Counted from the stretch's first letter, positions 35,227 to 43,606 are shown. The stretch is DNA of 64,000 nucleotides from Crossiella equi (GCF_017876755.1 NZ_JAGIOO010000001.1:7301786-7365785); one strand, 5' to 3'. The notes: generated by a model not told the origin, from the letters alone. Translations and numbers: made by a program.

Positions 35227-36312
35227 TCAGTTGCTCCCTTCGAACCCGTCGAGGTAGGCCGCGTACTGCGCGCGCTCCTCCTCCACGAGGGGGTGCTCGG
35301 TGGCGTAGACGTTGTCGAACAGGGACATCGGGGCCGGGTCCTCCAGGGCCAGGCAGCCCGCGCGCAGGCCCGCGGCGACCTCGTCGGCCTTGACCCGCAC
35401 GCCCTCCAGGAAGGCCTCGTCGGCCAGGCCCTCGCGCTCCAGCAGGGCCAGCATGCGGGCCAGCGGGTCGCGGTCGCGCCACTCCTCCAGTTCGCCGGTC
35501 GGGCGGTAGCGGGTGGGGTCGTCGGCGGTGGTGTGCGGGCCCATGCGGTAGGTGACCGCCTCGATCAGGGCCGGGCCGCTGCCCTCGCGGGCGCGCTGCA
35601 GCGCCCAGCGGGTGACCGCGAGCACCGCGAGCACGTCGTTGCCGTCCACCTGGATGCCCGGCATGCCGTAGCCCGCCGCGCGCTGGTAGATCGGCACCTG
35701 GGTCTGCAGGCCGACCGGCTCGGAGATGGCCCACTGGTTGTTCTGGCAGAAGAAGATCGCGGGCGCCTGGTAGGCGGCGGAGAAGCCGAGCGCCTCGGCG
35801 ATGTCGCCCTGGCTGGTGGCGCCGTCGCCGAAGTAGGCCACCGCGGCCGCCTCGACGCCGTCGCGCTTGAGGCCCAGCGCGTAGCCGGTGGCGTGCAGGC
35901 CCTGGGCGCCGATGATGATCGCCGGGATGGCCATGTTGATGTCGTAGGGGTCCCAACAGCTCAGGCTGGTGCCGCGCCACATGCCGAACACGTCGGCGGG
36001 CTTGACGCCCCGGCAGTAGGCCACCGCGTGCTCGCGGTAGCTGGGGAAGACGAAGTCCTCGCGGTGCAGCGCTCGGGCGGAGCCGATCTGCGCGGCCTCC
36101 TGGCCCAGCAGCGGCGGCCACAGGCCCAGCTGGCCCTGCCGCTGCAGCGCGGTGCCCTCGGCGTCGATCCGCCGCACGACCACCAGGTCCTCGTACAGCC
36201 CGCGCAGCGCCTCGCCGTCGATGTCGGCGATCAGCGCGTCGTAGACGGGGTGCGGCACGCGCTCCCCGGTGGGGGTGAGCAACTGGACCATCTGGTCCGT
36301 GATGACGGTCAC
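35227..36312 (-). CDS. 2-oxoacid dehydrogenase E1 alpha subunit
   Basis: A ~361-residue E1-alpha. The thiamine-diphosphate motif is GDGATSQGDIAEALGFSA, extending to the NN of CQNNQWAIS; the phosphorylation-loop equivalent is YRMGPHTTADDPTRYR, which is typical of branched-chain enzymes. GTG 36312 is favoured, as GAGAGGAG lies 6 nt upstream; in-frame TTG 36342 is the longest alternative. It is divergent from the Lrp regulator across a region of TTGGC/GCCAA half-sites. Likely supplies isobutyryl-CoA for the valine operon at 6986-12347. Confidence 0.92.
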   Translation of the reverse strand: MTVITDQMVQLLTPTGERVPHPVYDALIADIDGEALRGLYEDLVVVRRIDAEGTALQRQGQLGLWPPLLGQEAAQIGSARALHREDFVFPSYREHAVAYCRGVKPADVFGMWRGTSLSCWDPYDINMAIPAIIIGAQGLHATGYALGLKRDGVEAAAVAYFGDGATSQGDIAEALGFSAAYQAPAIFFCQNNQWAISEPVGLQTQVPIYQRAAGYGMPGIQVDGNDVLAVLAVTRWALQRAREGSGPALIEAVTYRMGPHTTADDPTRYRPTGELEEWRDRDPLARMLALLEREGLADEAFLEGVRVKADEVAAGLRAGCLALEDPAPMSLFDNVYATEHPLVEEERAQYAAYLDGFEGSN

Positions 36313-36474
36313 CGCACGCTCCTCTCTCGGCTCCACTGCCAAGTTGTGGGTCTCACTGTCGATGATTGTGGCCGTTGGCTCAATAGCTGGCGCAAATTGT
36401 TTGCCAATGGCACAGTAGCGTGGCGCCGGTCACGTCTGCTGAACCGGTACCGAACCGCTTCCCGGAGGGTCCAG
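36313..36474. promoter_or_regulatory. bkd/Lrp divergent promoter with TTGGC/GCCAA half-sites
   Basis: Half-sites GCCAA (36338-36342), TTGGC (36375-36379) and GCCAA (36403-36407) occur in a 70-bp, relatively AT-rich stretch. TGGC-N11-GCCA (36388-36406) forms a 19-bp dyad. This spacing suits an Lrp/AsnC octamer controlling both genes. Confidence 0.55.
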
Positions 36475-37005
36475 GTGACCAGTTCGCCGTCTTCGACGTC
36501 CTTCGACAAACTCGACCTGGCCGTGCTCCGGCTGGTGATGGAACAGCCGCGGGCGGGGGTCCGCGAGTACGCCCGGCTGCTGGGCGTGGCCAGGGCGACG
36601 GTGCAGTCCCGGCTCGACCGGCTGGTCAAGGACGGTGCGATCGACGGCTGGGCGCCGCCGCTGTCCCCGGCCGCGCTGGGGTTCCCGGTGCTGGCCTTCG
36701 TGCACGTGGACGTCGCCCAGGAGCGGTTCGCGGACGTGCCGAAGCACCTGGCGGAGATCCCGGAGCTGATCGAGGCGTACTCGGTGGCCGGGGAGGGCGA
36801 CATCCTCTGCCGCGTGGTGGCCAGGGACAACGTGCACCTGGAGGCGGTGATCGAGCGGATGATCAACACGCCCGGGGTGGTGCGCACCCGCACCGAGATC
36901 GCGCTCAACCACCGGGTGGCGCACCGGGTGCTGCCGCTGGTGGGGCTGCTGGAGGCGCGGGCCGGGGGTACGTACCGGCCACCGGTCACCAGCGTCGAGG
37001 AGTGA
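36475..37005 (+). CDS. Lrp/AsnC-family regulator (BkdR-like)
   Basis: A 176-residue Lrp-type regulator. N-terminal HTH: LDLAVLRLVMEQPRAGVREY and ARLLGVARATVQSRLDRLV (about 12-55); C-terminal RAM ligand domain with FVHVDVAQERF, YSVAGEGDILCRVVA (ligand-binding loop), and INTPGVVRTRTEIALN. The GTG start has GGAGGG 7 nt upstream. It is divergent from the bkd genes, where Lrp-family proteins usually sense branched-chain amino or keto acids. Further GCCAA half-sites lie just 3' of it (37007-37050), possibly a distal site or remnant. Confidence 0.92.
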   Translation: MTSSPSSTSFDKLDLAVLRLVMEQPRAGVREYARLLGVARATVQSRLDRLVKDGAIDGWAPPLSPAALGFPVLAFVHVDVAQERFADVPKHLAEIPELIEAYSVAGEGDILCRVVARDNVHLEAVIERMINTPGVVRTRTEIALNHRVAHRVLPLVGLLEARAGGTYRPPVTSVEE

Positions 37006-37232
37006 GTTGGCCACTGGCCCGGTGCGGGCGACTGTTGGATGGCCAACTGTCTGGGGGCCGACGGTTCGGAGCCCGATGAGCGGCCACCCGACGTTCCAGC
37101 GGCGGATGATCGCGCCGCCGATGGTCTGGTGACCAAGGGCCTGCCGTTCAATGACGGAGCCCGTCGCGGCGGACGGGCCGGGGCGACGGGCTCAGGTGTT
37201 GGTGGCAGTGGCCAGTGTAGGCCAGGTCGGCC

Positions 37233-37400
37233 TCAGTCGAGGTCGAGAGTGAACTCCGCCGCGCACGCGGCGGTGCAGGGCCACGGCTGGTTGCACGCGC
37301 TGCACCGGTTGTCCGCGCAGTAGTGGCAGCTCAGGGTCTGCACGGCTGCCTGGCGGTAGGAGTCCAGCAAAGTTGACCAGGCGTCTGCTTGGGTCGCCAT
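37233..37400 (-). CDS. Small cysteine-rich protein (55 aa)
   Basis: A 55-residue ORF too short for usual cut-offs. Helical N-terminus (WSTLLDSYRQAAVQTL) then six cysteines: CHYC, CSAC and a later WPCTAAC (residues 25, 28, 33, 36, 42, 46), which suits a zinc-ribbon or redox knuckle. Start ATG at 37400 lies in a region with an 11-nt space to GGAAGG. Codon use (G/C at third positions) and the two-part design argue for a real gene. The function is unknown; such small Cys proteins often accompany regulators. A dyad GTCACA/TGTGAC (37437-37459) precedes it. Confidence 0.65.
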   Translation of the reverse strand: MATQADAWSTLLDSYRQAAVQTLSCHYCADNRCSACNQPWPCTAACAAEFTLDLD

Positions 37401-37738
37401 TGACGATCACACCTTCCCCACTGTGGTGATCCCTCCGTCACAGGATCGCAGGTTGTGACCTGTGTCTCAACAGAACGAGGCCAACAAACGGGTGATGTCG
37501 CTTTAACTTTCTTCACAGTTTGTCACTCTGGGTGGCGACCAGGCGTGACCAGCCCGGCAAACGCTGACAGCGGATGTCAGCGAACGGGTCATACCGAGCG
37601 GCTCCACCCCTGGACGGAGCCGTCGCCGGTACCGCTGCGTGACCGGGCCGGGGCCGAACAGCCCCCACCCAGGTCCTCGGCGCGACCTGATCGGGTTGTT
37701 CACGGGAACCGCGTGCCGTCCGGGCGCGTTCTCCTGGT
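37401..37738. other. Intergenic region between small Cys protein and YidC pair
   Basis: About 338 bp, without a supported gene. It contains the dyad GTCACA-N11-TGTGAC (37437-37459) and an AT-rich stretch at 37490-37535 (CGCTTTAACTTTCTTCACAG), which likely forms a promoter for the leftward small gene or for the rightward pair. Overlapping long frames here show no family-like sequence. Confidence 0.5.
37437..37459. promoter_or_regulatory. Dyad GTCACA-N11-TGTGAC
   Basis: Perfect 6-bp arms around 11 nt, 37 nt before the small Cys-protein start on the minus strand. The TCACA/TGTGA polarity is opposite to a Crp site, so the regulator is unclear. Confidence 0.35.
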
Positions 37739-37999
37739 GTGCAGGGGCTGTGGCTGGTGTTCGCGGGGTCGCCGGAGGCGATGCTGCTGACCACGTTCGT
37801 CGTGGTCGCGCTGGTCGGTGCCCTGCTCGCCGCCGTCGTGGCCGCCGGGCTGCGGGTGGCCGACCTCGCGTCCGGGCGGCCCTGGGTGCCCGACCTGCTG
37901 GGCCGGATCGCCGACAACCGCTACCTGCGGGCGGTTGATCCCGACGCACCCGGCCGGAGGCGCCCGAGGGCACCCGGCCTGATCCACGTTTTCGCCTGA
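37739..37999 (+). CDS. Small membrane protein, DUF6412-like
   Basis: An 86-residue protein with one strong membrane segment (about 15-40, MLLTTFVVVALVGALLAAVV) and a polar C-terminus ending LIHVFA. The pairing of a small one-helix protein with a YidC-type insertase on its 3' side is seen in actinomycetes (I recall the DUF6412 label; not certain). GTG 37739 is used; an ATG at 37781 is an alternative, neither with a convincing ribosome site. 34 nt to the next gene. Confidence 0.7.
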   Translation: MQGLWLVFAGSPEAMLLTTFVVVALVGALLAAVVAAGLRVADLASGRPWVPDLLGRIADNRYLRAVDPDAPGRRRPRAPGLIHVFA

Positions 38000-38033
38000 A
38001 TTTCCTTTCATCCCAGCGAAATGTGGGTCAACC

Positions 38034-38708
38034 ATGTCGTTCTTCGACGCGCCGGTGCACGGCGCGTACCTCGTCGTGTCCTCGTTGGGGGACCTCCTCG
38101 CGCCGGTGGCCGGGTCGCTCGCCACCGCCGGGGCCATCGTGTTGTTCACCCTCGCCGTCCGCACCCTGCTGCTGCCGTTGAGCATCGCCCAGCTCCGGGG
38201 TGAGCGGCGGCGCACCGCCTTCCTGGCCAAGGTCGGGGAGCTCAACACCCGTTACCGCGAGCGGCCCAGGGCCCTGGAGCGGGAGCTGGCCAGGGTCCAG
38301 GCCGAGGGCGGGGGCTCGCTGTTCGCCGGGCTGCTGCCGAGCCTGTCGCAGGTGCCGTTCTTCCTGGTGATGTACCGGCTGTTCCAGTCCAGCACCGTCG
38401 ACGGGGCGCCCAACGGGCTGCTCTGGCACGACCTGCTCGGCGCGCCCCTCGGGGAGCGGCTGCTCGGCCTGCTCGGCACGCACCCGCTGGTCGCGGCGGG
38501 CCTGGTGGTGCTGCTCGGGCTCACCGCGTTCTGGTCCGGGCAGCTGGCCGCCCGGCGCGGGCAGGACGGCTGGCTGGTGCGCGCCCTGCCCTGCGCCGTG
38601 GTGGTCCTCGCGCTGTTCCTGCCCCTGGCCGCCGGGATCTACCTGCTGGTCAGCACCGCCTGGACCATCGCGCAGCGCCAGGTCTACGACCGGCTCGTGC
38701 CCGCCTGA
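38034..38708 (+). CDS. YidC/Oxa1-family membrane insertase paralogue
   Basis: A 224-residue YidC-type protein, far shorter than housekeeping YidC, with five hydrophobic segments. The cytoplasmic hairpin follows TM1 (LRGERRRTAFLAKVGELNTRYRE, acidic/basic), with LLPSLSQVPFFLVMYRLF as the conserved core. The intramembrane Arg of YidC may be the R in AVRTLLLPL. It is likely a secondary insertase rather than the essential copy. Its 3' end overlaps the permease gene on the minus strand by 25 bp. Confidence 0.88.
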   Translation: MSFFDAPVHGAYLVVSSLGDLLAPVAGSLATAGAIVLFTLAVRTLLLPLSIAQLRGERRRTAFLAKVGELNTRYRERPRALERELARVQAEGGGSLFAGLLPSLSQVPFFLVMYRLFQSSTVDGAPNGLLWHDLLGAPLGERLLGLLGTHPLVAAGLVVLLGLTAFWSGQLAARRGQDGWLVRALPCAVVVLALFLPLAAGIYLLVSTAWTIAQRQVYDRLVPA

Positions 38709-40324
38709 GCCGGGAGCACGTGCACGCCGGTGCGGTCGGTGCTCAGGCACAGCGAGCAGACCACGCCCCCGGCCGCGCTGGCGAGCACGTCCGGGCGCTC
38801 GTAGGACTGGGCGCACACCTGGCAGTCGTAGCGGGTGGAACTGGGGTTGCCTTCGGTGTCCAGCAGCGGTTCCGGGATGCCGTCGTCGGTGCGGCGCAGG
38901 TAGTAGCGGCCCCTGGTCAGCACCGCCACCAGCGGGGTGCAGACCAGGGCCAGCACCACCGCCACCGGCGGCGAGTACGGCTGCACCGCGCTGCCCAGGA
39001 GCCCGAAGTAGACGGCGATGGACACCCCGGAGGAGAGCAGGAAGGAGACCACGCCCACCGGGTTCACCGCGTACAGCATGCCCCGGCGGAACTCCGGCAC
39101 CTTCGGCGAGAGGCCCAGCAGGTGCTTGTTCACCACGATGTCGGTGGCCACCGTGACCACCCAGGCGATCGCGCAGTTGGAGTAGAAGCTCAGCAGGCCG
39201 TTGAGGAAGCTGAACATGTCCGCCTCCATCAGCACCAGCGCGATGGCCAGGTTCACCACCACGAACACCAGGCGGCCCGGGTAGCGGCGGGTCAGGCGGG
39301 TCACCGAGTTGGTCCAGGCCAGGGAGCCCGAGTAGGCGTTGGTGACGTTGATCTTGACCTGGCTCAGCACGACCAGCAGCAGCGCCAGCGGCACCACCAG
39401 CCAGGCGGGCAGCAGCTCGCGGAAGGCGGCGGTGAACTGCTCGATGGGCTCCACGGCGCGGGTCGCGCCCACCGCGTCCAGGATGTGCACGGCCAGGAAC
39501 ACGCCGATCACCTGCTTGGCGGCGCCGAAGAACACCCAGCCCGGCCCGGCCAGCACCACCGAGGCCCACCAGGACCGGCGGTTGGCGGCGGTGCGCGGCG
39601 GCATGAAGCGCAGGTAGTCGATCTGCTCGCCGATCTGGGCCATCAGGGACAGGCACACCCCGGCGCCCAGCATCACCGCGGCCGCGCTCACCGCGCCGCC
39701 GGAGGTGCCCGGGTGGTCCAGGAACCGTCGCACCGACGAGGGGTCGGCCGCCACCAGGTACACCAGCGGGGCCACGATCAGCACCAGCCACAGCGGGTTG
39801 GTCCAGGTCTGGAGGCGGGCCAGGGCGCGCATGCCGTAGACCACGAGCGGGATGACCACCAGCGTGGACACCAGGTAGCCCAGCCACAGCGGCAGCCCGA
39901 GGCCGTACCGCAGGCCCTGGGCCATGATCGAGCCTTCCAGGGCGAAGAAGATGAAGGTGAAGCTGGCGAAGATGACGCTGGTCAGCACCGAGCCGTAGTA
40001 GCCGAACCCGGAGCCGCGGGTGATCAGGTCCAGGTCGAGGTTGTAGCGCGCGGCGTAGTAGGCCAGCGGGAAACCGGTCGTGAAGATCACCACGGCTGCC
40101 ACCAGGATGGAGAGCAGGGCGTTGAGCGTGCCGTGGTTGAGGCCGATGCCCGCGCCGATGGAGAAGTCGGCCATGTAGGCCATGCCGCCCAGCGCGGAGC
40201 CGCCGACCACCGTGGGGGTCCAGCGGCGGTAGCCGCGCGGGGCGAACCGCAGCGTGTAGTCCTCCAGCGTCTCCCGCGTGGCCGTGGCCACCCGGGCGGG
40301 CGCGGTCTGCTCGTCCAGCGTCAT
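38684..40324 (-). CDS. NCS1-family (purine-cytosine type) permease with C-terminal four-cysteine tail
   Basis: A 546-residue transporter with about 12 membrane segments. Family motifs occur in TM1 (GGMAYMADFSIGAGIGLNHGT), then RGSGFGYYGS, and a cation-site region TNAYSGSLAWTNS. It likely moves a nucleobase, allantoin or related heterocycle with Na+ or H+. Unusually, the C-terminus carries CxxC (501, 504) and CxxC (523, 526) 18 residues apart, a zinc-ribbon-like tail after the last membrane helix. ATG 40324 chosen; the frame is open further upstream, but only over the next gene. Confidence 0.85.
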   Translation of the reverse strand: MTLDEQTAPARVATATRETLEDYTLRFAPRGYRRWTPTVVGGSALGGMAYMADFSIGAGIGLNHGTLNALLSILVAAVVIFTTGFPLAYYAARYNLDLDLITRGSGFGYYGSVLTSVIFASFTFIFFALEGSIMAQGLRYGLGLPLWLGYLVSTLVVIPLVVYGMRALARLQTWTNPLWLVLIVAPLVYLVAADPSSVRRFLDHPGTSGGAVSAAAVMLGAGVCLSLMAQIGEQIDYLRFMPPRTAANRRSWWASVVLAGPGWVFFGAAKQVIGVFLAVHILDAVGATRAVEPIEQFTAAFRELLPAWLVVPLALLLVVLSQVKINVTNAYSGSLAWTNSVTRLTRRYPGRLVFVVVNLAIALVLMEADMFSFLNGLLSFYSNCAIAWVVTVATDIVVNKHLLGLSPKVPEFRRGMLYAVNPVGVVSFLLSSGVSIAVYFGLLGSAVQPYSPPVAVVLALVCTPLVAVLTRGRYYLRRTDDGIPEPLLDTEGNPSSTRYDCQVCAQSYERPDVLASAAGGVVCSLCLSTDRTGVHVLPAQAGTSRS

Positions 40325-40384
40325 GGTGGCCGACGCTAGGAAGCCCCTGTTTCCGGCGCGGGGCGCGGAGGTGACGAACGCGCA

Positions 40385-40419
40385 ACCGCCCAGCCGGGTC
40401 GCGGGACCGGCCGGGCGGT
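40385..40419 (-). terminator. Hairpin terminator after alpha/beta hydrolase
   Basis: Arms 40385-40397 and 40407-40419 pair at 12 of 13 positions around a 9-nt loop, 22-56 nt beyond the hydrolase stop on the minus strand. Confidence 0.5.
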
Positions 40420-40440
40420 GCGGGGAGGTGCGGGGGAGCG

Positions 40441-41253
40441 TCAGCGGGTGGCGCGGGCCGCCGCGACGATGGTGCTGGCGGTGGCGTCCGGGCGGGAGAC
40501 CGCGACCGAGTGCGAGGCGTTCACCTCGGTGGTGTGGGCGTGCGCGCGCTCGGCCATGAATCGCTGCGCGGCGGCCGGGATCGCGTTGTCCTGGCGGGCG
40601 ACCAGGTACCAGGACGGGATCTCCTTCCACGCCGCGGCGGTGGAGGCCTCGCCCAGGGCCGAGCCCGCGATCGGGCGCTGGCTCGCGGCGCCCACGGCGA
40701 TCTGGGTGCGGGTCAGGTCGGCGGCGAAGACCTCGCGGTAGGCCTCCGGCTTGATGTAGGTGTCGGTGCCGCCGGGGGTGGTGACCACGGTGGTGGTGTC
40801 CGGGCCGAGCTTGCCGCCGGGGAACTTCCCGGCCAGCTGGCCGGAGGACTCGCCCACCTCGGGGGCGAACGCGGCGATGTAGACCAGGGCCTTCACGTCC
40901 TTGTCCCCGGCCGCGGCCTCGCTGATCACGGTGCCGCCGTAGGAGTGGCCGACCAGCACGACCGGACCCTTGACACTGTCCAGCAGGCCGCGGACGACCT
41001 CGGCGTCGTGGTGCGTGCCGCGCAGCTCGTTCGGGGCGGCGATCACCGGGAAACCGTTGCGCTGCAGGCGCTCCACCACGTCGGTCCAGCTGCTCGCGTC
41101 GGCGAAGGCGCCGTGCACCAGGACCACGGTGGGCTTGGGGCCCCGGAAGGACTCCTCGGCGCCGGTGGCGGCCGGGACCAGCGTGGCGAGCAGGGCGAGG
41201 GTGCCCGCGGCGGCGGCGAAGACCTTGGTGCGCAGGGAGAACTTGCGGGACAT
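40441..41253 (-). CDS. Secreted alpha/beta hydrolase
   Basis: A 270-residue protein. Signal peptide 1-32 (SRKFSLRTKVFAAAAGTLAL, then LVPAATGAEE cut site). The core has the oxyanion-type VLVHGAFADASSW, nucleophile elbow GHSYGG (Ser in the middle), the acid residue in the ARQDNAIPAAAQRF loop and the terminal His in NASHSVAVSRPD. It resembles the small esterase/haloalkane-type hydrolases of actinomycetes. ATG 41253 is preceded by GGAGGAAGTC. A perfect TetR-type operator lies 41-66 nt upstream, so it is probably inducible. Confidence 0.88.
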   Translation of the reverse strand: MSRKFSLRTKVFAAAAGTLALLATLVPAATGAEESFRGPKPTVVLVHGAFADASSWTDVVERLQRNGFPVIAAPNELRGTHHDAEVVRGLLDSVKGPVVLVGHSYGGTVISEAAAGDKDVKALVYIAAFAPEVGESSGQLAGKFPGGKLGPDTTTVVTTPGGTDTYIKPEAYREVFAADLTRTQIAVGAASQRPIAGSALGEASTAAAWKEIPSWYLVARQDNAIPAAAQRFMAERAHAHTTEVNASHSVAVSRPDATASTIVAAARATR

Positions 41254-41576
41254 GACTTCCTCCGTGGGGGTCGGGGTGGTGCTTCGAGGTCTGCCAGAAA
41301 GAACGTTCGTTCTGTCTGGGGAGGACACTACGCACGGCCTGGCCGGGGTGTCAACACCCTCTTGGCCGCGTGCGGTTCACCTGCCGGGACGCGCGGCACC
41401 GGCGGGTTTTTCCGGGTGTTGCCACAGAATGCTGGTAAAACCGCTGCTCAGGCCGTTGATGGCGGTAAGTCGGGGTGGCGGGGTCGCGCCACTGGCGCCA
41501 AAACGCTCTACCGGCGCGGCTGTGGTCCGCATTACGTTCCGCCCCGGTCGTAGCCCCTGCTGAAAGGACCCCCGAC
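41254..41576. other. Intergenic region between alpha/beta hydrolase and subtilisin
   Basis: About 323 bp separating divergent genes. The left part has the TetR-type operator at 41294-41319. The right part (41400-41560) is mixed and holds poly-T/poly-A patches (GGGTTTTTCCGG, GGTAAAACC), a likely promoter for the protease. No supported gene. Confidence 0.55.
41294..41319. promoter_or_regulatory. TetR-type operator upstream of alpha/beta hydrolase
   Basis: Core AGAACG-TT-CGTTCT (41300-41313) is a perfect inverted repeat, flanked by CCAGA (41294-41298) and TCTGG (41315-41319), also perfect, making a 26-bp dyad with one mismatched pair. This is the classic layout of a TetR-family operator (GAACGTTCGTTC core). 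No TetR gene is adjacent; the regulator must be elsewhere. Confidence 0.65.
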
Positions 41577-43550
41577 GTGAAACGGATCCCGCTGCGGCGG
41601 ACGGCGTTAGCCCTGGCGTTTGGTGTCAGCGCGGCCGTCCTGAGCCCCGCCCTGGCGGTCGGCGCCCCCGTCCCCACCCCGGCGCCCACGCCGGTGGAGA
41701 TCGCCGGGAAGAAGCCCGCGACCCCGATGAAGGTCGACGCGATCGCCGGGCTGCGCGCCTACTTCGTGATCACCGACCCGGCCCAGGTGGCGGCGGGCAA
41801 GTCCGCGGTGACGGCCAACGGCGGCACGGTCCACGCCTCCTACGACGCGATCGGCGTCATCGTCGCGCACTCCACCGACACCGGGTTCGCCGCGAAGGTC
41901 CGGCAGGCGCAGGGCGTGCAGAAGGTCGGCGCGACCCGCACCTCGGACGTGCCCGCCGCGGCGGCGGACCCGGCCATCCCGCCGTCCCCGTCCCAGGAGG
42001 AGCCCACCGCGGCCGAGACCAGCCGCTCGGACATGACCCAGATCGGCGCGGACAAGGCCTGGGAGATCAACCAGGGCTCGGCCTCGGTCACGGTCGGCGT
42101 CCTGGACACCGGTGTGGACGACCAGCACTACGACCTGAAGCCGAACTTCGACGCGGGCAAGTCCGCCTCCTGCGCCTACGGCAAGCTCGACACCCGCGAG
42201 GGCTCCTGGCGCCCGGTCGGGGACCACGGCACGCACGTCGCGGGCACCATCGCGGCGGCCAAGAACGGCAAGGGCATGGTCGGCGTGGCGCCGGGCGTGA
42301 AGATCTCCTCGGTGCGCGTGGCCGAGGCGGGGACCCAGCTGTTCTTCCCGGAGAACACCGTGTGCGCCTTCGTCTTCGCCGGGGACAAGGGCATCCAGGT
42401 CACCAACAACAGCTACTACACCGACCCGTGGCTGTTCGCCTGCCCGTCCGACGCCGACCAGGCCGCGATCCTGGAGGGCGTCAAGCGCGCCGTCGCCTAC
42501 GCCGAGCGCAAGAACTCGCTCACTGTGGCCGCCGCGGGCAACGAGAACTACAACCTGGCCAAGAAGACCACCGACGCCACGAGCCCGAACGACTCGACGC
42601 CGGTCAACCGGAACATCACCGACGACTGCCAGAGCCTGCCGACCGAGCTGCCCGGTGTGGTCGTGGTGTCCTCGGTGAACTCCAGCAACGTGAAGTCCTC
42701 GTTCTCCAACTTCGGCACCGACAAGATCAACGTCGCCGCGCCGGGTGACAACGTGTACTCCACCGTGCTGGGCGGCCGCTACGGCGCCAAGTCCGGCACC
42801 TCGATGGCCTCCCCGCACGTGGCCGGGGTGGCCGCGCTGCTGGCCAGCGTGACCCCGGGCATCTCCACCGCCGACCTGCGCGCCAAGCTCGCCGCGCAGG
42901 CCAACGACCTGGCCTGCCCGACCAGCGACACCCGCTGCACCGGCGGCACCCCGAAGAACTCCTTCTACGGCGAGGGCCTCATCGACGCGAAGGAGGCCGT
43001 GGAGGGCGCCACCGCCAGCCCGGTCTCGGTGACCAGCCCCGGTGACCAGGCCGGCAAGGTCGGCCAGGCGGTCTCCGTGCAGGTCAAGGCCACCGACTCC
43101 GGCGGCAAGAGCCTCACCTACTCGGCCACCGGGCTGCCGGCCGGGCTGGCCATCAACGCGAGCACCGGCGTGATCTCCGGTACCCCGACCACCGCGGGCA
43201 CCAGCGAGGTCACCGTCACCGCGACCAACGCCGACGGCAAGACCGGCAGCGCGGGCTTCCGCTGGACGGTCACCGGCGCCACCGGCGGCACGGTCACCGT
43301 GACCAAGCCCGCCGACCAGTGGGCGTTCGTGAACTGGGCGATCAGCCCGCTGCAGGTCAACGGTTCCAGCACCGCCGGTGGCGCCCTGACCTACTCGGCG
43401 AGCGGGCTGCCCGCCGGGCTCGCCATCAGCGCCTCCGGGCGCATCACCGGCACGCCCACCAAGGGCGGCACCTACACGGTGACCGTCACGGCCACCGACG
43501 CCGGTGGCGCGAAGGGCACCACCACGTTCGGCTGGCGGGTCTTCGGCTGA
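41577..43550 (+). CDS. Secreted subtilisin-like protease (S8) with two C-terminal Ig-like repeats
   Basis: A 657-residue secreted serine protease. Signal peptide 1-30 (RRTALALAFGVSAAVLSPAL), propeptide to about 150, catalytic Asp 177 (GVLDTGVDD), His 217 (GDHGTHVAG), oxyanion Asn in AAAGNENYN, and Ser 409 (GTSMASPHVAG). Two putative-Ig (He_PIG type) repeats follow, each carrying LTYSA..GLPAGLAI.....G.I.GTPT, separated by about 95 residues. Cysteines in the catalytic domain suggest disulfides. GTG start has GAAAGGAC upstream. Confidence 0.93.
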   Translation: MKRIPLRRTALALAFGVSAAVLSPALAVGAPVPTPAPTPVEIAGKKPATPMKVDAIAGLRAYFVITDPAQVAAGKSAVTANGGTVHASYDAIGVIVAHSTDTGFAAKVRQAQGVQKVGATRTSDVPAAAADPAIPPSPSQEEPTAAETSRSDMTQIGADKAWEINQGSASVTVGVLDTGVDDQHYDLKPNFDAGKSASCAYGKLDTREGSWRPVGDHGTHVAGTIAAAKNGKGMVGVAPGVKISSVRVAEAGTQLFFPENTVCAFVFAGDKGIQVTNNSYYTDPWLFACPSDADQAAILEGVKRAVAYAERKNSLTVAAAGNENYNLAKKTTDATSPNDSTPVNRNITDDCQSLPTELPGVVVVSSVNSSNVKSSFSNFGTDKINVAAPGDNVYSTVLGGRYGAKSGTSMASPHVAGVAALLASVTPGISTADLRAKLAAQANDLACPTSDTRCTGGTPKNSFYGEGLIDAKEAVEGATASPVSVTSPGDQAGKVGQAVSVQVKATDSGGKSLTYSATGLPAGLAINASTGVISGTPTTAGTSEVTVTATNADGKTGSAGFRWTVTGATGGTVTVTKPADQWAFVNWAISPLQVNGSSTAGGALTYSASGLPAGLAISASGRITGTPTKGGTYTVTVTATDAGGAKGTTTFGWRVFG

Positions 43551-43577
43551 TCCCCGGCCTCCGCTGAGCAGTGCGCG

Positions 43578-43606
43578 CCGCCCGTCCGGGACACCCGGGC
43601 GGGCGG
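43578..43606 (+). terminator. Hairpin terminator after subtilisin
   Basis: CCGCCCGTCCGGG (43578-43590), loop ACA, CCCGGGCGGGCGG (43594-43606): 13 pairs with one T-G wobble, 28 nt after the protease stop. Confidence 0.75.

Noticed and set aside
37039-37323. Plus-strand 94-codon frame after the Lrp gene
   Set aside because: No ribosome site, composition unlike proteins nearby, and it overlaps the better-supported six-cysteine gene on the minus strand.
38034-38708. Housekeeping YidC
   Set aside because: Too short, no rnpA/jag/dnaA neighbourhood. It is taken as a secondary paralogue.
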